A model generated the notes under the pieces. The model saw only the letters and a list, made by a program, of their open reading frames with translations. It was not told the origin of the DNA and did not search any database. A stretch of DNA of 64,000 nt from Nitrospinaceae bacterium (GTDB lineage Bacteria > Nitrospinota > Nitrospinia > Nitrospinales > VA-1), in assembly GCA_021604505.1 (NCBI GenBank), contig BQJC01000002.1:62001-126000 (forward strand). The letters run 5' to 3'. Of this stretch, positions 35,968-44,978 are shown one piece after another. Numbering within the stretch: position 1 is the first letter of the stretch; the number at the start of each line of letters is the position of its first letter. Made by a program: the position numbers and the translations under genes.

Positions 35968-36780
35968 TTATTTGCTTTTCAGCGACTGGGAAACCTCATC
36001 CAAAATTCTGCCAGCCGCTTCTTTCGGGTCTTTTGCATCGCGGATGGGCCGGCCCACCACGATCAAATCCGCTCCCAGGTCGATGGCCTGCTTTGGAGTG
36101 GTGATCCGGCTTTGATCGTCATTTCCGACCTGGCTCCAATCGGGTCGGATTCCTGGGACTATGGCTTTCAAATTGTTACCAAAATAAAGTTTAATTTGTT
36201 CCACTTCCTCGCCAGAACAAATCACCCCTGCACAATCTGACACTTCTGCCTGAATAGCCCGTTCTATGACAATTTCTTCGAGTTTGCTTAATCCAGAACC
36301 TAAAGATTCCTCATTTTCTATAGATTTATTAAAACGTTTTCTCTTTTTATTCCTAATATAATCTATGCTAAATCTTTCTAAATCTTCTTCAGAAATACTG
36401 GTTAGTATAGTTACAGCAAGGACTTCCAATTTAGCGTCTTTTACCTCTGATGGAATTTTGCGAAGCGTTTCGCCTTCCTCCAAATGAATGGTGACATACT
36501 TCACATCATGAGACGCCGCCGATATCAGGGCTCTGCTTAAAGTTGCCGGAATATCGTGTAACTTGAGATCAAGAAAAATGTCGGCGGAACTGTTTTCCTT
36601 GATCATCTTCAAGATATCCGGACCTTCCTTGACGAACAATTCGAGGCCAACCTTAAAACACCCAACCGAATGCTGAAGTTGTTTGACATACTTCTCAGCG
36701 TTTTTACGGTCGGGGACATCCAGCGCAAAAATGAGCCGTTCTCTGGCTTCATTTATCAAATCATTTCCAGCGTTCATCAA
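35968..36780 (-). CDS. pyrF: Orotidine 5'-phosphate decarboxylase with an in-frame insert
   Basis: A 270-residue enzyme that decarboxylates OMP to UMP. The catalytic DLKLHDIPATL (residues 71-81), TILTSISEEDL, GVICSGEEV and VPGIRPDWSQ...TPKQAIDLGADLIVVGRPI are intact. Between EEDL and LEEIVIERA (about residues 139-165) there is an extra Lys/Asn/Glu-rich stretch of about 25 residues. It lies within a markedly AT-rich segment (about 36180-36440), unlike the rest of the gene. The frame is kept, so the enzyme may still be active. It follows the TPR gene with two bases between. Confidence 0.92.
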   Translation of the reverse strand: MMNAGNDLINEARERLIFALDVPDRKNAEKYVKQLQHSVGCFKVGLELFVKEGPDILKMIKENSSADIFLDLKLHDIPATLSRALISAASHDVKYVTIHLEEGETLRKIPSEVKDAKLEVLAVTILTSISEEDLERFSIDYIRNKKRKRFNKSIENEESLGSGLSKLEEIVIERAIQAEVSDCAGVICSGEEVEQIKLYFGNNLKAIVPGIRPDWSQVGNDDQSRITTPKQAIDLGADLIVVGRPIRDAKDPKEAAGRILDEVSQSLKSK

Positions 36781-36782
36781 TT

Positions 36783-37673
36783 TTATTTTTCTAAAAGCAG
36801 GTTGAGGTTACGTTTCACTTGTTCGAGGTCGGGTTTAATTCGAAGAGCGTTTCGATAGTTCCGAATGGCCTGGTTTTTGTCTCCCAGTTTTTCGTTGCAC
36901 CAGCCAAGGTTGGCATGCGCCTCTGCAAAGTCCGGAGACAGTTGAATCGCCTGGGCGAATGAACGAGCGCCCTCTTTACACAGATTGCTGTTGGCGTACG
37001 CGGTTCCCAGGTTGTAATGCGTTTCAGCCATTTCAGGCATTTGCAGACTGGCTTTCTTTAAAGGATGAATAGCTTCTTCGTACCTGCCTTCGGCTAAAAG
37101 CGCTTCCCCCAGATTTTTGCTATCTTCGACGCTCCCGGAATTCAAAAGCAGAGCCTTTTTCAACGGATCAACCGCCTCCTTAAACTTTCCCAATCGGTGA
37201 TACACAGACCCCAGCTTGGAAAAATAATGCGGATCGTCCGGCTGTGACGAAACGATAAAACGAAGCGGCTCAATCATTTCTTCGTAAAGCCCCAGGTGCT
37301 CGTAGGAGCGCACAAGATTCATGCGCACCTCCACCGAGTTGGGCTCCAGACCCAACGCTTTTTCAAAATAAATAATCGAGAGGTTGAACCGTCGCAGACT
37401 CGCGTGCACCAACCCCAAAAAGTTTTGCACCTTGGCGCTTTGAGGATTCAATTGCGCGGCGTGATTTAAGGACTTCACCGCATCTTCATACCGCCCCGCG
37501 CTGGCATAGGCCACCCCTAAATTAAACTGGGGGTCAAAATCCTGCGGATGGTTTGCAACTTCATCTTCAAAATGCTCGACGGAAAACGCCGGCGGCGGCT
37601 CGGCAACCTGAGCCGAGGCAACCCCAACCCCAAACGATAGTAAGAGCGGCAGATATTGCAGGCTTTTCAGCAT
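36783..37673 (-). CDS. Exported tetratricopeptide repeat protein
   Basis: A 296-residue protein with a signal peptide (residues 1-about 22, ending GVASAQ) followed by about seven TPR units. The first is FDPQFNLGVAYASAGRYEDAVKS and the last ends in AIRNYRNALRIKPDLEQV. TPR arrays mediate protein contacts; the partner is unknown. It likely sits in the periplasm. It is two bases upstream of pyrF, which may be incidental. Confidence 0.85.
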   Translation of the reverse strand: MLKSLQYLPLLLSFGVGVASAQVAEPPPAFSVEHFEDEVANHPQDFDPQFNLGVAYASAGRYEDAVKSLNHAAQLNPQSAKVQNFLGLVHASLRRFNLSIIYFEKALGLEPNSVEVRMNLVRSYEHLGLYEEMIEPLRFIVSSQPDDPHYFSKLGSVYHRLGKFKEAVDPLKKALLLNSGSVEDSKNLGEALLAEGRYEEAIHPLKKASLQMPEMAETHYNLGTAYANSNLCKEGARSFAQAIQLSPDFAEAHANLGWCNEKLGDKNQAIRNYRNALRIKPDLEQVKRNLNLLLEK

Positions 37674-37769
37674 GGATCCAAACCTTGCAAATTAAACAGA
37701 TCGACACGCAGGCATACTAAAGCGGAAAGGGCCATTTGTAAAGCTGGCGCGGTTCATTCATCACTTCTC

Positions 37770-38726
37770 TCATTCCTGCACTCCTGGAAAGAAAAAAGCC
37801 TCGTGAAAGCGGCTCATGACGTTTCCATCTTCGATCGAGTTCCTATCGCAAGGCATCTCCTGGCCCAAAAGATCACTAAAAATACATTCCGGGATATCTC
37901 CTCCAGCAGCGATGGTGTGCCCCGATCCACTGCCAAACCTGAGGTTGATATCGGTGAATAGAAGTTCGCCTCCGGGTGGGCAAATACCCTGCAGATTGGC
38001 GGGTCCTTTAAGGTTCAACCGCAACCCCACTTGCCGGACGGATTCGATGATTTTTGAATCCATCCGAATGCGGCTGACCATGACTTCGCCGCCCCGGATC
38101 GCCAGCCGCTCCCTGGGAACGACAAGCAATGGCTTTCCCGATTTGTCAGAAAACCAATCGACGGTGTATTCCTGCCCCTGCACGTATTGTTGTATGACGT
38201 GATCGGGAAATTTGTCCGCATAAAACTCCAGGTCCCGTGGATTTTCAATCATAAAATGGTTCTTACTGCCTTCGCCACGCCTGGGCTTGGCGATCAGAGG
38301 AAACCCGGATTGGGCTTTCCCCATAAGAGGGGAAGGGATATGATTCTCTTTAAAAAAATCGGCCAGCTTCTGTTTGTCGTGACAAATCTCGATGGTTTCG
38401 GGATCCTGCAGGTAGGCCAGGATATTTTCCTGCTCAAATTCTGGCCGATGGCAGTTTAAAAACTCCACCGCCTTGTTGGTCAGGGGAAAGATAACGTGGA
38501 TGGCTTCCCGTCGGCAAATGTCCAGCAAGGTCGTTTTGCAAACCGGGTTTTTAAAGAGAGGCAGGGAATACCCGGCATCGACTGCCCGCAAAGCAGGTGC
38601 CAACGGATCGCTGTCCGCCCCCACGAGCTTTCCCGAAACCCCCTGCCGGGTTTTTGCCTTCTGAAATGACCTGACGAGAGAAACCCGCCAGTGGGGGGCT
38701 AAAAAAAGAAGGTTGAGTGCCTTCAT
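37770..38726 (-). CDS. ATP-grasp family ligase
   Basis: A 318-residue ATP-grasp protein. Residues 1-100 form a pre-ATP-grasp domain (LFLAPHWRVSLVRSFQKA, VIFPLTNKAVEFL). The ATP-binding part follows: CHDKQKLADFFKENHIPSP, FPLIAKPRRGEGSKN, VQGQEYTVDWF and FTDINLRFGSGSGHTIAAGG, which carries the metal-binding Asn. It resembles carbamoyl-phosphate-synthase-like ATP-grasp enzymes that join an acid to an amine, but the substrates are not evident. It follows the Nudix gene at 25 bases. Confidence 0.82.
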   Translation of the reverse strand: MKALNLLFLAPHWRVSLVRSFQKAKTRQGVSGKLVGADSDPLAPALRAVDAGYSLPLFKNPVCKTTLLDICRREAIHVIFPLTNKAVEFLNCHRPEFEQENILAYLQDPETIEICHDKQKLADFFKENHIPSPLMGKAQSGFPLIAKPRRGEGSKNHFMIENPRDLEFYADKFPDHVIQQYVQGQEYTVDWFSDKSGKPLLVVPRERLAIRGGEVMVSRIRMDSKIIESVRQVGLRLNLKGPANLQGICPPGGELLFTDINLRFGSGSGHTIAAGGDIPECIFSDLLGQEMPCDRNSIEDGNVMSRFHEAFFFPGVQE

Positions 38727-38751
38727 TCTGTAATCCAGCTGGAAAAAGATT

Positions 38752-39303
38752 TTAAATGAAGTTCAAATTTTCGATCTGCTGTAAGATTTTTGCAGACGCA
38801 CCCCAGATACGGTGGTGTTTGTACCAATAGAGCACCATTTCTTCCGACGCCTTAAAACCGATGTCCCGTTGCTGGGTAGAAAGCAGGGGCGCCAGAGGCA
38901 TCTCCAAAACTTCATAGACCTCATCGTCACTGGGATTGATCTTGGGCGGAGACGTTAACGCCGCCACGAAGGGAGTGATTTCAATCCCGGTCCGGGTTTT
39001 GACTTTGGTCAAACAACCCATGACCCGCGACGGCTCCACCTCCACCCCGATTTCCTCCTGGGTTTCACGCACTGCCGTACACAGCAGATCGTCGTCTTCC
39101 AATTCCACAACGCCCCCCGGAAACGCAATTTCCCCGGCGTGGATTTTTAGATGAAACGCCCGTTTGGTCATCAGGACATACGTTTGATTTTGTTTTTGAT
39201 ATAAAATCACAAGCACCGCCGCCCGCTCCGGATGCGGCTCCACCTGTTCCCGAACCACCGGAAAATGGTTTTTCAACTTGGTTGTGATTAAAAAAAGATC
39301 CAT
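38752..39303 (-). CDS. Nudix hydrolase, probable CoA pyrophosphatase
   Basis: A 183-residue Nudix enzyme. The Nudix box GGVVELEDDDLLCTAVRETQEEIGV fits G-x5-E-x7-R-E-x2-E-E-x-G. Just before it, LMTKRAFHLKIHAGEIAFPGG matches the UPF0035 signature of CoA diphosphatases (NudL/PCD1). It should cleave CoA and CoA derivatives. It precedes the ATP-grasp gene on the same strand. Confidence 0.88.
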   Translation of the reverse strand: MDLFLITTKLKNHFPVVREQVEPHPERAAVLVILYQKQNQTYVLMTKRAFHLKIHAGEIAFPGGVVELEDDDLLCTAVRETQEEIGVEVEPSRVMGCLTKVKTRTGIEITPFVAALTSPPKINPSDDEVYEVLEMPLAPLLSTQQRDIGFKASEEMVLYWYKHHRIWGASAKILQQIENLNFI

Positions 39304-39334
39304 GTTCTCTTCCCAAAGCGTCTCATCTCAGGAG

Positions 39335-39682
39335 TCAACCGGCCCAAACTGCATCATATTCCGCCGGATCGAACCCCACCGTCACCCGCTCGGCATCAAA
39401 AGCAATGGGACGTTTGATCAGTCTTCCATTGGAAACGAGCAAATTGAGGGCTTCGGTTTCGGTCATGCCGGCAATCTTATCCTTGATCTTCAGTTCTTTA
39501 TACTGGACACCGCTGGTATTGAACAATTTGCGCAGCCCTTTCGCTTTCATCGCCCGTTTCAACACAGACTTGGGCGGCGGATTTTCTGTGATGTCAAATT
39601 CCGCATATTCCAAATTTTGACTGTCCAAAAAAGCTTTGGCTTTCCGGCAGGTTCCGCATTTATTGTAACCATAAAATTTCAT
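39335..39682 (-). CDS. ArsC/Spx/MgsR-family thioredoxin-fold protein
   Basis: A 115-residue protein of the arsenate reductase-like Spx/YffB/MgsR group. It begins KFYGYNKCGTCRKAKAFLD with a CxxC pair, then has NPPPKSVLKRAMKAKG, NTSGVQYKEL and RLIKRPIA. True arsenate reductase and regulatory Spx functions cannot be separated here. AGGAG nine bases before the ATG at 39682 sets the start. Confidence 0.85.
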   Translation of the reverse strand: MKFYGYNKCGTCRKAKAFLDSQNLEYAEFDITENPPPKSVLKRAMKAKGLRKLFNTSGVQYKELKIKDKIAGMTETEALNLLVSNGRLIKRPIAFDAERVTVGFDPAEYDAVWAG

Positions 39683-39940
39683 GAACCGATTCTCCTGGAT
39701 AAAATTCATTCTGGCGATATTGTATACCATGACCTGCTAGGGGTTTCTCTCAAAACCGGCGCCTCAGTTTGCCGGGATCCACCCGTCCAGGTTCAAAAAG
39801 ACCCTATATATTGTGGGTTTCGCGTCCCCAGTCTACCAGAAGTGGTATGATTTTTCTTTACTTACCCCCTTGATTGAGATATCTTCGACCATAATATCGC
39901 CTGACCTGAAGTGCCACTTTCCTGGAGCGTTTTCCGCACG

Positions 39941-42900
39941 ATGATTTTAAAAAGCTTGGAACTGGAAGGGTTTAAATCCTTCGTGGACTCAACCCGATTG
40001 CAATTCAACAACGGGTTCACCGCTATCGTCGGTCCGAACGGCTGTGGCAAAAGCAATGTGTCCGACGCCATCCGCTGGGTCATTGGCGAACAAAGCTCAA
40101 AATCCCTGCGCGGAACCAAAACCACCGATCTCATTTTCAACGGCAGCGGTTCGAGAAAACCCGTCAACCGCGCGGAAATTTCTCTGACCCTGAAAAACGT
40201 TCCCTCCCGCATCCGTATCGCCAACGTCCCCAACCTTGCGGAAGAGGTAAAAATAACCCGGTGCTATCACCGGTCCGGAGAAAGTGAATTTTATATCAAT
40301 CAAGTGCCTTGCCGCTTGAAGGACATCACCGATTTCCTCATGGACATGGGCATCAGCCCGAAAGTCCTGTCGGTGATCGAGCAGGGGCATATTCAGGACA
40401 TCATCACCTCAAAACCCGAAGACCGGCGGATTCTTATTGAGGAAGCGGCGGGCATTCTAAAATTCAAGCACCGCCGAAATGAAGCCATCCGCAAACTGGA
40501 AGCTTCCAGCCAAAATCTGGAACGCATCTCCGATATCGTTCAGGAACTTCGCCGCCAGGCGGAATCCTTGAAGCGGCAAGCCGCCAAGGCGGACCGCTAC
40601 AAAACCTATCAGTCGGAAATCAAGGACCTCTCGCTCAAATTATTTTCCCGGAAAATCCGCCTTTTTCAGGACGAGTTGGAAGAAATCGAAACCGTTTACA
40701 ACGCTCAAAATGAACAAAAAACCCAGCAGTCGGCCCGCTTTTCCCATTTAGAAAACCAGATCACCCAACTCAATATTGAAATCGACGAAATGGCCCAGGC
40801 TTTGAGCGAAAAGAAGGACCAGGTGTATCAGCTCACCAGTCAGATTGGAAAAAACGAACACGGCATTGAGCTCAAACAGTCTGAAATCGGTCAGGCAAAA
40901 CGGGACGTTCAGGTGGCGGGAGAAGAAATCCTGCGTATGAGTGAAGAAATAAAATCGCAGACCGCCCAGGCGGAAAGCAAACGCCAGGAGTTGGGGGACG
41001 TTTCCAATGAGATCAACGAACAGGAAGAAATCCTCCATCAAAACAACCAGGGACTGGCACAGGACAAGACGGTTGTGCAGGAACTCGATAGCAAGGTACG
41101 CAAGGAAGAGGAAAAAATCCTCGCTAATTTTCACCGCATTTCACAGAAAAACAACCAACTTACCGCGTTGGACACCCGTAAGCAATTATTGGAATCCCGT
41201 AATGAACAGTTGCACCGGGAATTTGAGGAAACCCAGGTTCAAACCGGGAAAATCAAGGAAACGCAGTTGCAGGCCGCAAGCAGGCATCAGGAAAAACTGA
41301 ATGCGTTCTCCTTATTGAAAGAACAACGGGCAAATCTGGCGCGTGAGAACGGTGAACTTCAAAGCCAGTTGCAGGTCAAGCTGGATGCATTCTCCTCCCT
41401 GAAAGACAACGCCCTCACCCAGTCGTCTTTGCTATCCTCCTTAAAAGAACTGCGTAATAAGTTCGAAGGGTTTCAGGATGGAGTCAAATCCCTCATGTCC
41501 AATAACACCAACGGAAACCGTATTGCGGGTCTACGAGAGATTCTCGTGGACGTTTTAAAAACTCCCGCTGAATACGAAACGGCGGTGGAAGCCGTTCTTG
41601 GAGAAAAACTCCAGAGCATCATCGTCGATTCCTACTCCGACACGGTGGAGGCGATCCGTTATTTGCAGGATCATCAGGCCGGGCGCGGCTCCTTCATTCC
41701 CCTGCGCCCGAAATCCCACAGCCATCCGCCCGTTCACCTGAACGGCAACCCCTCCGTCGTGGGTAAAGTGGTCGATGTTGTCGAGTGCAAGGAGGAGTAC
41801 CGCAGCATCATCGAAACCTTGCTCGGGAATGTAGTGATGGTCAAAGACCTCGACACTGCATTCGAGATGCACGAAAATGAAAATTTCAACAGCATCGCCG
41901 TGACGCAAAATGGCGAGATGGTCGATGCCCAAGGTCTGGTGACCGGCGGTGCGGTGCAAAAAAATTCTTCAGGTCTCCTCACTCGTAAACGCGAAATCGA
42001 AACCCTGACGGAAACCGTGTATCGCCTCCAGGACGAAATGCACGCCGCGGAAAACAGCATCGACCATTTAAAAAACTCGTTGTCGGAACGTAAAGAACAG
42101 CTTGCAAGTATCGAAAAATCGGTTCACGAAAACGAAATCGCCTTAAACGGGGAGCAAAAAGACCTCGAACAACTTGCAAAAGAAATCGAGCGTCTGGAGC
42201 ATAAATTTTCGACTCTCGATTATGAAAAGTCCAATGTAGCCCTCGAACTCAAAGAATTGACCCAACAGCAGGAACACCTCCGGGAAGAGACCGCTCTCGC
42301 CGAACGCGAAAAAGCTCAGCTGGAAGAAAGCATCGTCAACCTGCGCCGGGAGGTGGAACAAAAACGCGAAGCGTTGGAATCCAAAAACGCCGAGATCAGT
42401 GTCGTTAAAGTCCGCATCGCTTCTCTCATCGGCAAGCGTGAAAACACCCTCACCGAAATCAAGCGACTCGACCTGCAACAGGAAAACCACCGCCATCGTA
42501 TCCAAAATCTGGAAGACGCCCGGCAGGTAAACTCCGGGAAAATTTCTGAACTTCAAACGGAGATCGAATCTCTGGAAAAACAGATTCTGGAACAGGCCCG
42601 CGAAAAAGACCGTTTGGGTGAAGAAATTGTGCTCGAAGAAGAAACCCTGACCGAAAAAGAGGAATCTCAGGAACAAATGGAAAAGGAAACCAGAGATCTT
42701 TCCCGGCAGATTCAGGAACTCACCGAATCCATTTCCAAGATCGAACTCAAGCGCTCGGAATTGAAAATCCAGACAACCCACCTGGAAGAAAAAGCCTACG
42801 ATGATTTTAACGCCACGCGCGAAGAAATGATGCGGGCGTACGATGAAAACACCGATGAACAAGCCGTCGAGGAGCAGGTTCGCGAGTTGAAAGCCAAGGT

Positions 42901-43501
42901 AGCAAAAATGGGCGAAGTCAATCTCGCCGCATTGTCGGACTTCCAGGAAACCAACGAACGTTATACCTTCCTGAACAGACAGCAGGAAGATTTAGAAGAA
43001 TCCATCCTCATGCTTCACAACACCATCGAAAAAATCAACCGCACCACCAAACAGCGTTTCCTGGAAACTTTTGAGCAGGTGAACGAGAATTTTCAGGCGA
43101 CCTTTGCCCGGCTGTTTCAAGGCGGCAAGGCAGAACTGGCCCTGACAGACGAGTCGAATCCACTGGAGTCCGGCATTGAAATCACCGCCAATCCGATGGG
43201 CAAAAGCATGCAGAATTTATCGTTGATGTCCGGCGGAGAAAAATCTCTGACCGCCATCGCTTTGATTTTTGCAATTTTCAAAGTCCGTCCCAGTCCGTTT
43301 TGCCTGCTGGACGAAGTAGACGCGCCGCTTGATGAAGCCAATGTGATCCGATTCCAGGAGATGCTGAAAGAAATGGCCCTCAACACCCAGTTCATCCTTA
43401 TCACCCACAACCAAAAGACCATGTCGTTTGCCGATGTGCTGTACGGCATCACCATGGAAGAACGCGGCGTCTCCAAAGCCGTTTCCGTCCAGCTGAATTA
43501 A
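39941..43501 (+). CDS. smc: Chromosome segregation protein SMC
   Basis: An SMC ATPase of about 1186 residues. The N-terminal head has MILKSLELEGFKSFVDST and Walker A GPNGCGKSN. Two long coiled coils (about residues 170-500 and 670-1015) flank the hinge (about 510-650, GLREILVDV to VTGGAVQK). The C-terminal head has the signature LMSGGEKSLTAIALIFAIF and Walker B FCLLDEVDAPLDEAN. It condenses and segregates chromosomes with ScpAB, whose genes are not in the window. The ATG at 39941 matches the conserved start; an in-frame GTG at 39911 is the alternative. Confidence 0.96.
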   Translation: MILKSLELEGFKSFVDSTRLQFNNGFTAIVGPNGCGKSNVSDAIRWVIGEQSSKSLRGTKTTDLIFNGSGSRKPVNRAEISLTLKNVPSRIRIANVPNLAEEVKITRCYHRSGESEFYINQVPCRLKDITDFLMDMGISPKVLSVIEQGHIQDIITSKPEDRRILIEEAAGILKFKHRRNEAIRKLEASSQNLERISDIVQELRRQAESLKRQAAKADRYKTYQSEIKDLSLKLFSRKIRLFQDELEEIETVYNAQNEQKTQQSARFSHLENQITQLNIEIDEMAQALSEKKDQVYQLTSQIGKNEHGIELKQSEIGQAKRDVQVAGEEILRMSEEIKSQTAQAESKRQELGDVSNEINEQEEILHQNNQGLAQDKTVVQELDSKVRKEEEKILANFHRISQKNNQLTALDTRKQLLESRNEQLHREFEETQVQTGKIKETQLQAASRHQEKLNAFSLLKEQRANLARENGELQSQLQVKLDAFSSLKDNALTQSSLLSSLKELRNKFEGFQDGVKSLMSNNTNGNRIAGLREILVDVLKTPAEYETAVEAVLGEKLQSIIVDSYSDTVEAIRYLQDHQAGRGSFIPLRPKSHSHPPVHLNGNPSVVGKVVDVVECKEEYRSIIETLLGNVVMVKDLDTAFEMHENENFNSIAVTQNGEMVDAQGLVTGGAVQKNSSGLLTRKREIETLTETVYRLQDEMHAAENSIDHLKNSLSERKEQLASIEKSVHENEIALNGEQKDLEQLAKEIERLEHKFSTLDYEKSNVALELKELTQQQEHLREETALAEREKAQLEESIVNLRREVEQKREALESKNAEISVVKVRIASLIGKRENTLTEIKRLDLQQENHRHRIQNLEDARQVNSGKISELQTEIESLEKQILEQAREKDRLGEEIVLEEETLTEKEESQEQMEKETRDLSRQIQELTESISKIELKRSELKIQTTHLEEKAYDDFNATREEMMRAYDENTDEQAVEEQVRELKAKVAKMGEVNLAALSDFQETNERYTFLNRQQEDLEESILMLHNTIEKINRTTKQRFLETFEQVNENFQATFARLFQGGKAELALTDESNPLESGIEITANPMGKSMQNLSLMSGGEKSLTAIALIFAIFKVRPSPFCLLDEVDAPLDEANVIRFQEMLKEMALNTQFILITHNQKTMSFADVLYGITMEERGVSKAVSVQLN

Positions 43502-43545
43502 ACCCCCCGGTTTATATCCAAACACCGAACCCCTTCCTTGTAATT

Positions 43546-43573
43546 TAGACATCGCCCGTCAAAATGCTATACT
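43546..43573 (+). promoter_or_regulatory. Sigma-70 type promoter for the leucine-rich repeat gene
   Basis: TAGACA at 43546-43551 and TATACT at 43568-43573 are separated by 16 bases, about 30 bases before the LRR gene start codon. Confidence 0.55.
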
Positions 43574-43602
43574 GAGCGTCCCAATCACTCAAAAGCGAAA
43601 TC

Positions 43603-44955
43603 ATGACGGACGCAAAAGACATCGACGACAGTCTCGAATTCCTGCGGTATTTTGAAAAGTACACGCAAAACCCCGATCTCGGAGCACTGGTTCAGGAAAA
43701 ACTAAGCGCAGATAAAAAACGCCTTAATCTCGGCCACCATAAATTAAAGGAAGAAGATTTTAAGGCTCTGGCCCAAATCCAACCCTTGAGCCGGTTGCAT
43801 TCCATGAATCTAGACGAAACCGGTCTGACGTCTTCCGGCTTAAAACATCTAGCGACGTCAAAAATCTTTTCCAACCTTAGCACCCTGTCTCTGGCCAACA
43901 ACAACCTCGATGACGAAGGGATTTTCTACCTTTCCAAATCACCGCATTTATCCCGCCTCACCGAACTCAGTTTGAGCAGCAACGAGATCGGAATGCTGGG
44001 TGCCAAAGTTTTATTCCAGTCGTCCCTCCCAGGGCAGTTAAAAAAACTGGATCTCTCCTACAACCGGATCGAACCTTTAGGAATCAAATCCATTTCAGAA
44101 GCGCCGCAAAAACTGCCGATACGCACACTCAATCTCAGAGACACCTGTCTGGGAGACGATGGCTTAAAGCAAATCGCCAGGCATGTCTGTCTGGAAGCAT
44201 TGGAGACTCTGGACCTGTCGGACAATACGATCACTTTCGCTGGAATGGAAGCCCTGGCCCGGTCGAATCCGTTTCCCAAAATCAAACGCCTGGTTCTCAG
44301 CAACAATCCGGTCGGCGACGATGGAATTTACGCAATCGCCCAGTCGGACGCTTTCTCGACGTTGGAAGAATTGACGCTCATCAACGCTTCCTTGACCACC
44401 GACAGCGCCATTTCCCTGGCCGAATCCAAAAACATGACGAATCTCAAATTGCTGGATCTCAACAACAACGACATCCGCGCTGAAGGCGTGGAGGCCCTGG
44501 CAAAATCCGCCAACATGAAGGGATTGGAAAATCTGGATCTGGGCGAAAATAAACTCGGCCCCGACGGAGCCGTCGCCATCGCGGAAAGCGAACATCTTTC
44601 CGGATTAAAGTATCTGCGTCTCAATAACAACAACATCATGGATAAAGGCGCGATCGCACTCGCCCGTTCCAAAAACCTGATCCACCTGGAAGCGCTTTTT
44701 CTCGAAAACGAAAATTGGATTCATGCGCCGGGAACCAAAGCCATCGCAGAGTCTCAATCGCTGTCCAGCCTGAGAAAGCTGGTGCTGACCCTGAATGTGA
44801 TCGGGGACGAAGGCGCCCGGTATTTGGCAAATTCCACCTCGTTAGCCGGTCTTGTGAACCTCAACGTCGCCGGAAACAGACTCAGCCCGAGCGCCGAAAA
44901 TGCCCTCATCCATTCCACCACCCTGGTCAATTTGAAAGCTTTAGAAATCGTCTGA
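43603..44955 (+). CDS. Cytoplasmic leucine-rich repeat protein
   Basis: A 450-residue protein with about 14 leucine-rich repeats of the ribonuclease-inhibitor type, about 25 residues each, from residue 55 to the end. A typical unit reads LKLLDLNNNDIRAEGVEALAKS. No signal peptide or membrane helix is present, so it should be cytoplasmic. Such repeats form a curved binding surface, and the ligand is unknown. It has its own promoter and ends 23 bases from a convergent lipoprotein gene. Confidence 0.85.
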   Translation: MTDAKDIDDSLEFLRYFEKYTQNPDLGALVQEKLSADKKRLNLGHHKLKEEDFKALAQIQPLSRLHSMNLDETGLTSSGLKHLATSKIFSNLSTLSLANNNLDDEGIFYLSKSPHLSRLTELSLSSNEIGMLGAKVLFQSSLPGQLKKLDLSYNRIEPLGIKSISEAPQKLPIRTLNLRDTCLGDDGLKQIARHVCLEALETLDLSDNTITFAGMEALARSNPFPKIKRLVLSNNPVGDDGIYAIAQSDAFSTLEELTLINASLTTDSAISLAESKNMTNLKLLDLNNNDIRAEGVEALAKSANMKGLENLDLGENKLGPDGAVAIAESEHLSGLKYLRLNNNNIMDKGAIALARSKNLIHLEALFLENENWIHAPGTKAIAESQSLSSLRKLVLTLNVIGDEGARYLANSTSLAGLVNLNVAGNRLSPSAENALIHSTTLVNLKALEIV

Positions 44956-44978
44956 AACTGCGGGAGGATAGAAAAAAA

